Positions 26,304 to 34,113 are shown, numbered from the stretch's first letter. The stretch: 61,917 nucleotides of DNA from Virgibacillus_P tibetensis (GCF_036026595.1 NZ_JARZFX010000017.1:1-61917); one strand, 5' to 3'. Numbers and translations: made by a program. Notes: a model not told the origin generated them from the letters alone.

Positions 26304-27608
26304 TTAACTCAAAAACACAAAATACAATACAAAGATTACAAACATGCCGTACATGATCGGATGAATCTCTTTCCTTCGACCTTTTAAAATCATTGTAATT
26401 GGGTAGAAAATAAATCCAATTGCAATACCTGTTGCAATACTATACGTTAATGGCATCATGACAATGGTTAAAAATGCTGGTACAGCAATTTCGAATTGAT
26501 CCCAGTCAATGTTTTTCAATGCGGACGACATCAGTACACCTACAATAACTAATGCAGGTGCAGTTACTTCAGCTGTCACTACACTTAATAACGGTGAGAA
26601 AAATAATGCCAGGAGGAAAAACCCTGCTGCCACTACTGCCGTAAACCCAGAACGCCCACCTGCTCCAACACCCGCTGTAGACTCTACGTAAGATGTTGTT
26701 GTTGATGTACCAACTGTTGCACCAACTACAGTTGCAGCAGAATCTGCGAATAATGCTTTTCTTGCACGTGGTAATTTATTATCCTTCATCAGCCCTGCTT
26801 GTGTAGCCACTGCCACTAAAGTTCCAGCTGTGTCAAAGAAATCAACAAATAGGAAGGTTAAAATAACGACAAGCATTTGCATGGTGAAAATATCTCCAAA
26901 GTGAAGGAATGCCTGACCAAAGGTAGGTGCCATACTTGGAACTTCCCCTACAACTCCACCAAGACCTTGAGGCGGATCGATTAACCCCACAATTATCCCC
27001 ACTACTGCAGTAATAATCATTCCGTAAAAAATACCGCCTTTAATACCTATTGTCAGTAAAACTACCGAGATAATAATACCAAATACAGCCAACAATACAG
27101 TAGCCGATGTTAAATCACCAAGAGCTATAAGTGTTGCGTCATTTCCAACAATTATTCCAGCATTTTGAAAACCAATAAATGCGATAAACAGACCGATACC
27201 AGCTCCAACAGCCAGTTTTAAATTAGCTGGGATAGCATTAATAATTGTTTCACGAATCCCAGTTAACGTCAAAATGATAAAAATAACACCAGAAGCTAAA
27301 ACACCAGATAGTGCTGTTTCCCAAGGGATACCATAACCAATAACAACTGTAAATGCAAAAAATGCGTTCAATCCCATACCTGGTGCAAGTACGACCGGGT
27401 ACTTCGCAATAACTCCCATTAATAAGGAACCGACAGCTGCCGCAATCGCTGTTGCCGCAAATACAGCTTCCTGATCCATTCCTGCCTCACCCAATACAGA
27501 TGGATTAACGAAAAGAATATATGCCATTGCTAGGAATGTTGTCATTCCAGCCATGAATTCTGTTTTATAGTTTGTACCTAATTCTTCAAAGCGAAAATAC
27601 TTTTTCAT
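26304..27608 (-). CDS. pbuG: hypoxanthine/guanine permease, NCS2 (AzgA) family
   Basis: A 434-aa transporter with about 12-14 hydrophobic segments. It has the AzgA-type start FRFEELGTNYKTEFMAGMTTFLAMAYI, the VVLAPGMGLNAFF motif, and FVDFFDTAGTLVAVA, which carries the substrate-site acidic residues. I start it at the ATG at 27608 after AAAGGAG; the frame runs open to 27809 but that part is not conserved. A PurBox pair, promoter and guanine riboswitch about 0.9 kb upstream are in the right orientation, and the gene order guaA-pbuG matches B. subtilis. It imports guanine and hypoxanthine for salvage. pbuO is the alternative name. Confidence 0.88.
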   Translation of the reverse strand: MKKYFRFEELGTNYKTEFMAGMTTFLAMAYILFVNPSVLGEAGMDQEAVFAATAIAAAVGSLLMGVIAKYPVVLAPGMGLNAFFAFTVVIGYGIPWETALSGVLASGVIFIILTLTGIRETIINAIPANLKLAVGAGIGLFIAFIGFQNAGIIVGNDATLIALGDLTSATVLLAVFGIIISVVLLTIGIKGGIFYGMIITAVVGIIVGLIDPPQGLGGVVGEVPSMAPTFGQAFLHFGDIFTMQMLVVILTFLFVDFFDTAGTLVAVATQAGLMKDNKLPRARKALFADSAATVVGATVGTSTTTSYVESTAGVGAGGRSGFTAVVAAGFFLLALFFSPLLSVVTAEVTAPALVIVGVLMSSALKNIDWDQFEIAVPAFLTIVMMPLTYSIATGIAIGFIFYPITMILKGRRKEIHPIMYGMFVIFVLYFVFLS

Positions 27609-27670
27609 CACTTTCTCTCCTTTGTTTTTACTAGGGATATTTCCTAAAAGAGTGGGACTGTACCTGTACC

Positions 27671-27730
27671 TGCGATTACTCGGTACAAAAGCATAGCGGC
27701 ATTTCAATGAAGCATTTTTGCGATTACTCG
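27671..27730. repeat. short direct repeat TGCGATTACTCG
   Basis: The 12-mer occurs at 27671-27682 and 27719-27730, 48 bp apart, in the pbuG leader. It resembles the short-word minisatellites at 33.8 kb and 42.3 kb in style, though not in sequence. Confidence 0.5.
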
Positions 27731-27893
27731 CCCCACTAAAAATAGCTGTTATTTTGACACAAAACCTATAAAAGACGACGTAACTCTGAAATAGATTGTT
27801 AGTTGCCACTACGGAAAATACACTACGCTGGTGTTTTGCTTGTTATAATATTTATCTATTGTTTTAGTGAATAAATACGCGCTATTTGTGATT

Positions 27894-28234
27894 GTTGATT
27901 GGAACGTAGGACAGTCAACCCCTGTGGAAAGCATCAACTGAAGACCCGCAGTAAAGCTTCGGCCGTATTACATCACACGAAGAAAATGCGGATGTATTTT
28001 TAGGGCGTCTTGCATTTCCACAGATAGAAGATTAGAAAACCTTCATCAGCGTAGGCAGAATACGTAGACTCCTCGAAAATAAAATCAATTTTCTTCGTGC
28101 GAGGGATTTTCGCTGAAGCATTCCTTATCCTATGGGAACAGCACGTGTCCGAAGACCCCGGAAGAAGCGTTCTTTGCTTCTGAGGAGGCTGAGGCCGTGC
28201 CCATGGAAAGCAGCGGTCCGTAGCGGAAATCAAC
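27894..28234. repeat. 341-bp Bacillaceae-type dispersed intergenic repeat
   Basis: The segment begins GTTGATTGGAACG and ends GCGGAAATCAAC, so its ends are inverted. Inside are GC-rich phrases (CATGGAAAGCAGCGG, TGAGGAGGCTGAGGC, GTAGACTCCTCG) like those of a repeat scattered in many Bacillaceae genomes. It has no convincing gene, although frames on both strands are partly open. It separates the pbuG riboswitch and terminator from the pbuG start. Confidence 0.6.
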
Positions 28235-28354
28235 ATTGCTATTATGTCGCAGTTTATATCAACTGCGAGAATTAAAGGCAACAAAACTGGTGAAAAGAGC
28301 CGCCAGCTAAATTCGATGCTTCATTTACCGGACTTTTTGAATTATCTTCTAAAA

Positions 28355-28391
28355 CAAAAAAGAGCCCTTGATCACTTAGACCAAAAGCGCT
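28355..28391 (-). terminator. intrinsic terminator of the pbuG riboswitch
   Basis: On the minus strand AGCGCTTTTGGTC and GATCAAGGGCT pair with one bulge and are followed by CTTTTTT. It lies about 90 nt after the aptamer, the right distance for a purine-riboswitch expression platform. Confidence 0.6.
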
Positions 28392-28482
28392 ACCTTAACT
28401 ATGCAGGAAAAGTAATTAAGAGAAGAGAAGAGAAGCCATTTACTAGACAGCAAACGTGCTACCATTACCTGAATTACTTTAT

Positions 28483-28552
28483 CTGCGTAGTCAGACCATT
28501 TACGGCGGTCTGGTAGAAACTTTGGGCCATATCCCCTAAATTATACGCAATT
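28483..28552 (-). promoter_or_regulatory. guanine-class purine riboswitch aptamer (pbuG leader)
   Basis: The minus strand shows P1 (TGCGTA/TACGCA), P2 closed by GGG/CCC around GATATGG, the invariant AGTTTCTACC junction, P3 (AGACC/GGTCT) and the loop CCGTAAAT. The specificity position in GACTA is C, so guanine or hypoxanthine and not adenine should bind. Guanine binding would favour the terminator at 28355-28391. Confidence 0.93.
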
Positions 28553-28571
28553 CTATTTAAAATATACTATT

Positions 28572-28600
28572 ATAATAATCCCAAATGGCTAGTATGTCAA
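28572..28600 (-). promoter_or_regulatory. sigma-A promoter of the pbuG leader
   Basis: On the minus strand TTGACA (28595-28600) and TATTAT (28572-28577) are separated by exactly 17 bp, ending about 20 bp before the aptamer. Confidence 0.8.
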
Positions 28601-28601
28601 T

Positions 28602-28647
28602 AAAATACGAACAATATTATTAAATCCTTTAATATTGTTCGTATTAA
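28602..28647. promoter_or_regulatory. PurBox-like inverted pair (PurR operator)
   Basis: AAAATACGAACAAT (28602-28615) and ATTGTTCGTATTAA (28634-28647) are inverted 14-mers with the CGAA core, 18 bp apart. They match the B. subtilis PurBox plan (AWWWCCGAACWWT, spacing 16-17) and lie directly upstream of the -35 box. pbuG is a PurR target in B. subtilis. The pair could also fold as a 16-bp hairpin, but there is no T run. Confidence 0.65.
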
Positions 28648-28673
28648 GTTGCTTATTTAAGTCAATAGCTCTC

Positions 28674-28697
28674 TTACTCCCACTCAAAGATTGCAGG
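28674..28697 (-). other. diverged copy of the guaA 3' end (candidate attachment site, distal)
   Basis: The minus strand reads CCTGCAATCTTTGAGTGGGA then GTAA, matching the last 24 bases of guaA (32208-32231) at 20 of 24 positions, in the same orientation. Translated in the guaA frame it ends PAIFEWE-stop, against PATIEWE-stop in guaA. GAGTGGGA is the known core for elements that integrate into guaA. Confidence 0.65.
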
Positions 28698-28778
28698 TGA
28701 CTCTAAAACACTGTTATATCCTGACTCCCAATGCTGATTTTTATCAAAGAAAATTTGCTTTAAAATACTTTTCTCCAT
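28674..28778 (-). pseudogene. 34-codon frame: IS91-like transposase start joined to the guaA-end copy
   Basis: An ATG at 28778 opens a frame reading MEKSILKQIFFDKNQHWES, which resembles the N-terminus of Bacillaceae IS91-type transposases (ILKQIFFD..HWE). It then runs into the guaA-like tail PAIFEWE and stops at 28674. There is no good ribosome site. Probably a mobile-element scrap next to the attachment site and not a working gene. Confidence 0.4.
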
Positions 28779-28846
28779 ATATTAAAATTACCACAATGAA
28801 TAACACCGTGGTAGGGGTAAAATTATATACTTTCTTATCTTTTTTC

Positions 28847-28872
28847 AAAAAAGCACTCAAAAAATGAGTGCC
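28847..28872 (-). terminator. terminator of the three-gene island cassette
   Basis: On the minus strand GGCACTC and GAGTGC arms around a T-rich loop are followed by TTTTTTG. It lies about 260 bp past the stop at 29132. The stretch between 28880 and 29131 is AT-rich and shows no gene. Confidence 0.78.
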
Positions 28873-29131
28873 TTATTGATTGGAAATAGATTTTTACCTT
28901 GTTTCGCTGAACAAACAAGCAGAATTTAGTTACAGTTAGTACCATAATACTTGCTTAACATAGTTATTATATTTATAAGTCTAGTTCCTCTATTACATTT
29001 TTTATATGAAATGGAATTAATCAAACCTAAAGTAGGTTATCTTTATCACAAATCAGCCGATTTTGTGACATTTTTTACGAATCATAGATATCATTTACTT
29101 TTTTAATTTTCATAACAATGAAAGCGAACAA

Positions 29132-30073
29132 TTATTCTGCTGTTTTTGCAATAATTGATTGTGCAAAATCTTTTGCACCTTGTAACAACTTACGACTGTA
29201 TGCCTTTTTATTACTAGGGTCTTGTTCTGACTTAAACCAACTTCTATTTTTACTAAAAACATCACTAATCTGGTTAGACGAAGAGGGTAATCCTAAAATA
29301 TCAGTCATTAAGCATTGAACATCTACTACCGAGAAATTTTCCCCCTTACCTTCCATTGTAACAATATAAAGAGTAAGTAACATTTGTTCTTTGAATGTTT
29401 TTTGCCTTTTTATTTCTGGATAATTTTTAAGATTTAAATCATCTGCACTAAGAGATGAATATATAGAGGTTTGTTTATTACGTTTCTTCCTCTGACTTGT
29501 AGTTTTTGGTTTCTCTTCACTATCTTCTTTTGGTTGATAGTTTTCAACGTATCGCAAACCTTCATCAGTTAACACATATTGTTTTGGAATAGCCTTTTCT
29601 GCATTTGAATCATCCATTATAAAACCTTTTTGCGCTAATTGTTTCAGTAATTCACTGTTATTAGAATATTTTGTTCTCCTAGCATCAGTGTAATATTGCT
29701 TAACATTTTCTGATGAAAAAGATTTTATTCCATCTTTCTTTTCATAATAATAAGCCGCAATCAATGCAAAATCTTGATCTGACAATTTTCCGAAATTATT
29801 TAAGAATGACACTAAGCTTGTCCGTGATAAGTCCTTAGTAGGAGAAATGCTATGTAGCTCCTCTTTACTTTCAGGTTCTAAAAGCGCAGTAGGTTGATTA
29901 ACTGCTTCAATATATGGTGTTGCTTGAACGTCTCCACGAGTACGTACAATAGCGTCAACGGCAGCAGGAAGTAACGAGTTCAAGAAGATATTCCTTTCGC
30001 GTTCTATTGTTTCAGCAGACCCTTCTGCCTCAAATTCAATTTCACCAATCTTAAATTTCACACGATTCTCCAC
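29132..30073 (-). CDS. multi-domain winged-helix protein of the guaA island
   Basis: A 313-aa protein I cannot assign to a named family. Residues 1-45 form a beta-alpha start (VKFKIGEIEFEAEGSAETIE). Residues 95-180 look like a winged helix (QDFALIAAYYYEKKDGI, then SNNSELLKQLAQKGFIM, then YVLTDEGLRYVENY). A Lys/Arg-rich linker (residues 185-205) leads to a second helical domain (KTFKEQMLLTLYIVTMEGK) that could be another winged helix. It is the last gene of the cassette, 11 bp after the HEPN-like gene. The layout suggests DNA or RNA binding; any defence role is inference from the island setting. Confidence 0.7.
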   Translation of the reverse strand: MENRVKFKIGEIEFEAEGSAETIERERNIFLNSLLPAAVDAIVRTRGDVQATPYIEAVNQPTALLEPESKEELHSISPTKDLSRTSLVSFLNNFGKLSDQDFALIAAYYYEKKDGIKSFSSENVKQYYTDARRTKYSNNSELLKQLAQKGFIMDDSNAEKAIPKQYVLTDEGLRYVENYQPKEDSEEKPKTTSQRKKRNKQTSIYSSLSADDLNLKNYPEIKRQKTFKEQMLLTLYIVTMEGKGENFSVVDVQCLMTDILGLPSSSNQISDVFSKNRSWFKSEQDPSNKKAYSRKLLQGAKDFAQSIIAKTAE

Positions 30074-30084
30074 TTCGTCACTCC

Positions 30085-30825
30085 TTATACTGGTAAACCA
30101 GCTTTATTAAATAATTCCTCGAGCATTACACGATAATTAAGCTTTATATCATCAATATCTTTTTTTCCTGCCGTATAAGTAATATTGTGAGCAGAAAAAT
30201 TTCCGACTTTTCGAAATGTATCAAACTCATTCTTTATACGAGATAACTTTAAAGTATTATTATTCTTCGCATTTTTAACTATTCCATCTAACATTATATA
30301 TCCTGAACCAGAATTATTTTTTATATCATCATCTATGTTAAGGTGTTGATATGAAAGCACAAGTACTACTTCAAAAAGTCTCCTCATAAGAACTGCACAA
30401 GCATCGTAACAATTATGAGCATATGAGTGATTTATCTGTTGTATCAACTTGTCTAAATACTTTCTTTTTCCACAAAACTTTGATTCTTCTAATAACTCAC
30501 TAGAAGATTCAATGGTTTCTGTATCACTCCATGCACCGTTTAGATTTTTCATCAACTCCTGCAACTTAGTTGGGATAAAACTAAATTTATTGTTATAACT
30601 TTTTTCTGATAGAAAAACTTTATCTTTTCCCTTTAATAATTTATCTCTAAGCCGGGAGGAGTTTGGAGCATTATAACCGCATTGCTTCATCAGATTTGAT
30701 ATCAGTGACATTGTAAAAAGAGTCTCACCTGTTTCTTTATAATGATAGAAACAAAGAAGCTTTGCACGCTCTACCTCAGTACAAGTATTCAGTTGTGTTA
30801 ACTTAATAAAATCCAATAACTGCAT
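30085..30825 (-). CDS. DUF4145/HEPN-like protein of the guaA island
   Basis: A 246-aa protein. The C-terminal half (residues 120-240) has the DUF4145-like pattern: YDACAVLMRRLFEVVLVL, then FRKVGNFSAHN with Arg205, Asn209 and His213, the RxxxNxxxH signature of HEPN-related folds. The N-terminal half (ERAKLLCFYHYKETGE) is helical and may be a winged helix. HEPN proteins are often RNases or toxins in defence and toxin-antitoxin systems, but DUF4145 members need not be catalytic. It lies 19 bp after the small wHTH gene. The family call is moderate; nuclease activity is not shown by the sequence. Confidence 0.65.
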   Translation of the reverse strand: MQLLDFIKLTQLNTCTEVERAKLLCFYHYKETGETLFTMSLISNLMKQCGYNAPNSSRLRDKLLKGKDKVFLSEKSYNNKFSFIPTKLQELMKNLNGAWSDTETIESSSELLEESKFCGKRKYLDKLIQQINHSYAHNCYDACAVLMRRLFEVVLVLSYQHLNIDDDIKNNSGSGYIMLDGIVKNAKNNNTLKLSRIKNEFDTFRKVGNFSAHNITYTAGKKDIDDIKLNYRVMLEELFNKAGLPV

Positions 30826-30844
30826 CTAATTTTTAACATCCTTT

Positions 30845-31102
30845 TTATGCTTTTAATTTTTCTAATGCTTTGACAGCTTTTCCTGTGAGAGTATATTTAC
30901 CTCGAGGACTATTTTGAGTAATGTAGCAATTATCTTTAAGTTCCGCAATAATTGCATTGACTTTGACTTTGCTAAGTTTTAATATATCAGCTATCTCCTG
31001 TTGAGACAACTTGACAACATTTTTATCATTAAGTGATATTTGGCGTTCTGCCATACAAGCCAAAACTCTATATTTATCGTTTCCGAAGTATTCTATATTC
31101 AC
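30845..31102 (-). CDS. small winged-helix protein, first gene of the cassette
   Basis: An 85-aa protein filled by one winged helix: LSQQEIADILKLSKVKVNAI is the recognition region and GKYTLTGKAVKAL the wing. It resembles MarR/ArsR-like or phage-type DNA-binding proteins. The start is GTG after AAGAGGTG. As first gene it may be the cassette's own repressor. A promoter lies about 30 bp upstream. Confidence 0.72.
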   Translation of the reverse strand: MNIEYFGNDKYRVLACMAERQISLNDKNVVKLSQQEIADILKLSKVKVNAIIAELKDNCYITQNSPRGKYTLTGKAVKALEKLKA

Positions 31103-31133
31103 TGCGACACCTCTTTACCATATCAGTTTAAAT

Positions 31134-31160
31134 ATTATACCATTATAAATAATTTTTCAA
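31134..31160 (-). promoter_or_regulatory. probable promoter of the island cassette
   Basis: TATAAT (31134-31139) with TTGAAA (31155-31160) on the minus strand, spacer 15 bp, a little short. The region is very AT-rich, which raises the chance of a random match. Confidence 0.45.
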
Positions 31161-32207
31161 CATATAATTATCCTTGCAGATTTGTTTAAAATTGTAAAGA
31201 ATAAGTTGCTTACAATATAAGCAGAAATAAACTTCATATTAAAAACGAGGAAAACAATCTCAGCATTACGGCCAAAAATATCAATAAGTGTCCGCTTTTT
31301 TTCATCTAGTTGAGTTTTCACCAGATATGTCATTTGTTAGATAGTAATGACATTAAGCTCCTCAAACATAAGTTGAGGAGTTTATTTAATTGGACAGGCT
31401 CTCACTTCCAAAAAAATTAATATTAAATAAGCCGTTATTTTGAAAACTAAGGAAATGTTAGATTTGATTAAAACATCGGAAAACTGATTCTAAAGTGTTT
31501 TTAAAATTTTGATAAAACCAATTTTGCATATACTTAAATGCTCGAAATCAAAAAATCTGTTTCATTGATAGATCAATAGCATTCAATTAAAAAAGACTCC
31601 CATTCGTGAACGTCTTAAGTCTGTGAATATTGGATTTTTGGAAGTGTATTTTTTAAGATATAAACAAATCTGATTAAGTACAGATATTGCACTGTGATTG
31701 CACTTTTTATTTTATTTAATAGGTTTTATATGTTTTGATATTGTCCCAATTTCCCTGATTGTACTGTATATTTGCTTATATGCAGTACAATCAAAACGGA
31801 GTGGGAGTAAAAACTTTTCTCATTCCACCTTTATCAATATCCGTCGTGAATCAGCATAAATAATGTTATATTTCATCTTCTACCATTCCAAATCTTAGTC
31901 ACAACTAAAAAAACTCACTTTTGGCGGAGATAGCCTTCAAAGGTCGCTTAGGTGCACTGATAAATTTATTAATGCTTTATCTCACTTTCAAATAACTAAT
32001 GTACAAAAAACCCTGATAAATAATGACTTCAAAATAAGTGAGATTATAAAAAAGAGATATTGCTTTTACACAATATCCCTCATTTTTCTCCGTTTCCTTT
32101 GGCGGAATTTTGGCGGAGAACCAATTCATTTTTAATTGTTTTATCCATTTTACGTACCATCGAAATGCAGTCAAATCAACGTTTTCACTTCAAATGCTCT
32201 TAGTGAA
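31161..32207. other. AT-rich gene-poor arm of the guaA island
   Basis: About 1 kb with no convincing gene. It holds a plus-strand terminator at 31358-31388 (CTCCTCAA/TTGAGGAG then TTTATTT), a 10-bp-arm inverted repeat at 31757-31792 (GATTGTACTG/CAGTACAATC), an inverted copy of GAGTGGGAGTAA at 31798-31809, and a 12-mer direct repeat TTTTGGCGGAGA at 31919-31930 and 32107-32118. A minus-strand frame at 32094-32180 ending KNELVLRQNSAKGNGEK could be the tail of a lost integrase, but this is weak. Confidence 0.5.
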
Positions 32208-32231
32208 TTATTCCCACTCAATCGTTGCAGG
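32208..32231 (-). other. guaA 3' end: candidate attachment site, proximal
   Basis: The last 24 bases of guaA (CCTGCAACGATTGAGTGGGA, then ATAA) contain GAGTGGGA, the core used by genomic islands that integrate into guaA. A diverged copy in the same orientation lies at 28674-28697, 3.5 kb away. Confidence 0.65.
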
Positions 32232-33743
32232 CGGCTTACTTGTAATATCATACACGACGCGGTTAATATGCTGTACATCATTGACGATTCGCGTTGAAAT
32301 TTTTTCTAGAACATCCCATGGAATCCGGGCCCAATCAGATGTCATTCCATCAATGGAAGTTACTGCACGAATACCAATCGTATAATCATACGTACGGGCA
32401 TCTCCCATTACGCCAACACTTCTGATATTAGGAAGTACCGTGAAATACTGCCAAATATCACGATCCAATCCAGCAGACGCAATTTCCTCACGCAGGATCG
32501 CATCAGATTCACGAACGATTGTTAGTTTCTCTTCTGTTACTTCACCCAATACACGAATTGCCAGTCCTGGCCCTGGGAATGGCTGACGCCAAACAACATG
32601 TTCAGGTAGTCCTAATTGTGAACCAAGCTCACGTACTTCATCTTTGAAAAGCGTATTCAATGGTTCAATTAACTCAAACTGCATGTTTTCCGGTAATCCA
32701 CCAACATTATGATGGGATTTTATAGTCTGGGCTGTTTCTGTACCACTTTCAATAATGTCGGTGTAAAGTGTACCCTGTGCAAGGAAATCCATATGTTTCA
32801 GTTTTGCTGCTTCATCGTCAAATACATATATAAATTCATTTCCGATGATTTTACGTTTCTGTTCCGGATCATCGACACCTGCAAGCTTGGTTAAGAACCG
32901 ATCCTTAGCATCTACTTTTATGATGTTCATGTTGAAATCATCAGCAAAGACTTTCATTACATCATCCGCTTCATTCTTTCGAAGTAAGCCATGATCTACA
33001 AATATACATGTCAGCTGATCACCGATTGCTTTGTGAATTAGAGCGGCTACTACAGAAGAGTCCACGCCTCCACTTAATGCACAAAGAACATTACGATCTC
33101 CAACTTTTTCTTGAAGTTTCTCTACTTCCATGTCGATGAAGTTTTCAATAGTCCATTCCCCATCACTGTTACATACATCAAACACAAATTGTTTTAATAA
33201 ATGATTCCCGTACTCTGAGTGACGAACTTCTGGATGAAATTGTACCCCGTATAGCTTTTTGTCCGGGTTACTCATTGCTGCAATTGGTGTTGATGGGCTT
33301 GTTGCATCCACTTGAAATGATACTGGTGTATCCATAACTTTATCCCCGTGACTCATCCATACTGTTTGGTTAGTAGGCGCATCTTTAAATAGAATCGGAT
33401 CATCTATAAGGTCAATCAGCGCTTTCCCATATTCCCGGTTTTTTGCTTTCTCTACTTTTCCTCCGTAGTGTAAGGCCATCAGCTGCATACCATAGCAAAT
33501 ACCCAGGATTGGAATGCCCAATTCGAAAATTTCTTTATCACAACGGAAGCTATTTTCGTCATAAACGCTATGCGGGCCCCCTGATAAAATAATGCCTTTT
33601 GGCTTCATGCGCTTAATTGCTTCTGCGGTTAATTTATGTGAATGCAGCTCACTATAAACACCAAGCTCTCTGATTCGGCGTGTGATTAATTGATTGTATT
33701 GGCTACCAAAGTCTAATACTAAAATCATTTCATTGTTTTCCAT
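32208..33743 (-). CDS. guaA: GMP synthase (glutamine-hydrolysing)
   Basis: A 511-aa two-domain enzyme that aminates XMP to GMP using glutamine and ATP. The glutaminase domain has Cys83 (GICYGMQ) and His170/Glu172 (GVQFHPE). The ATP-pyrophosphatase domain starts with SGGVDS at 224-229, and the dimerisation domain ends KPPATIEWE. The length is normal. The leader holds a promoter, a guanine riboswitch with terminator and a 71-bp repeat, so transcription should fall when guanine is plentiful. Its 3' end is an integration hotspot and is still intact here. Confidence 0.97.
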   Translation of the reverse strand: MENNEMILVLDFGSQYNQLITRRIRELGVYSELHSHKLTAEAIKRMKPKGIILSGGPHSVYDENSFRCDKEIFELGIPILGICYGMQLMALHYGGKVEKAKNREYGKALIDLIDDPILFKDAPTNQTVWMSHGDKVMDTPVSFQVDATSPSTPIAAMSNPDKKLYGVQFHPEVRHSEYGNHLLKQFVFDVCNSDGEWTIENFIDMEVEKLQEKVGDRNVLCALSGGVDSSVVAALIHKAIGDQLTCIFVDHGLLRKNEADDVMKVFADDFNMNIIKVDAKDRFLTKLAGVDDPEQKRKIIGNEFIYVFDDEAAKLKHMDFLAQGTLYTDIIESGTETAQTIKSHHNVGGLPENMQFELIEPLNTLFKDEVRELGSQLGLPEHVVWRQPFPGPGLAIRVLGEVTEEKLTIVRESDAILREEIASAGLDRDIWQYFTVLPNIRSVGVMGDARTYDYTIGIRAVTSIDGMTSDWARIPWDVLEKISTRIVNDVQHINRVVYDITSKPPATIEWE

Positions 33744-33777
33744 GTTTACGCTCCTATCTACTTTTGCACAAATTTGA

Positions 33778-33848
33778 GTGCAGTGTCCCCGATTTCATGT
33801 GGGTGTCGATCGTTTCACGCGCTAGGTCGATTGTTTCACGCACTGCAC
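33778..33848. repeat. 71-bp leader repeat with inverted ends
   Basis: GTGCAGTG (33778-33785) and CACTGCAC (33841-33848) bound two copies of CGATYGTTTCACGC (33807-33820 and 33828-33841). It lies between the riboswitch terminator and the guaA start, inside the transcribed leader. Confidence 0.6.
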
Positions 33849-33892
33849 CATGCTTGTTGACAACTTACTCCTTAGAATTCACTATTTCTATT

Positions 33893-33955
33893 AAAAAAAA
33901 CCTGAATTCCATCTTTTTGCAACTATAAAAAGCTACAAAAAGGCAGAAATCCAGG
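33893..33955 (-). terminator. intrinsic terminator of the guaA riboswitch
   Basis: On the minus strand CCTGGATT..CTTTTTG pairs with CAAAAAG..AATTCAGG, followed by eight Ts. It lies about 30 nt after the aptamer and completes a transcription-off switch. Confidence 0.85.
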
Positions 33956-33982
33956 TCAGAAAAATAACCATCCAGATATTCC

Positions 33983-34056
33983 GCCTTCATAGTCAGAGCA
34001 TTTACGGTGCTCCGGTAGAAACTTTCGATCCATATTATCGAGGATATACGAACGGC
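33983..34056 (-). promoter_or_regulatory. guanine-class purine riboswitch aptamer (guaA leader)
   Basis: The minus strand shows P1 (GCCGTTCGTA with TATGAAGGC), P2 (TCGAT/ATCGA), AGTTTCTACC, P3 (GGAGC/GCTCT) and the loop CCGTAAAT. The specificity base in GACTATG is C, so it should sense guanine or hypoxanthine. Confidence 0.94.
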
Positions 34057-34084
34057 ATCACTATAATTTTATTAATATCTTCTT

Positions 34085-34113
34085 ATTCTACTAACCTTAC
34101 ACAGGCAGGTCAA
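34085..34113 (-). promoter_or_regulatory. guaA promoter
   Basis: TTGACC (34108-34113) and TAGAAT (34085-34090) are 17 bp apart on the minus strand and lie just before the riboswitch. The -35 box overlaps the last codons of the transglutaminase gene. Confidence 0.7.

Noticed and set aside
27609..27809. 67-residue N-terminal extension of pbuG
   Set aside because: Contains the direct repeat TGCGATTACTCG in DNA and no conserved residues; the ATG at 27608 has AAAGGAG and the family N-terminus.
28000..28284. 94-aa minus-strand frame
   Set aside because: Lies in the dispersed 341-bp repeat; composition is that of the repeat and the start is unsupported.
28244..28516. 90-aa plus-strand frame in the pbuG leader
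   Set aside because: It runs through the riboswitch aptamer and terminator on the opposite strand, has no ribosome site and no family pattern.
28602..28647. Simple transcription terminator
   Set aside because: The 16-bp inverted repeat has no T run, and the CGAA-core 14-mers upstream of a promoter fit PurR boxes better.
31977..32174. 65-aa minus-strand frame near guaA
   Set aside because: No ribosome site, low-complexity aromatic content; another frame here gave a weak integrase-tail signal, so neither is called as a gene.
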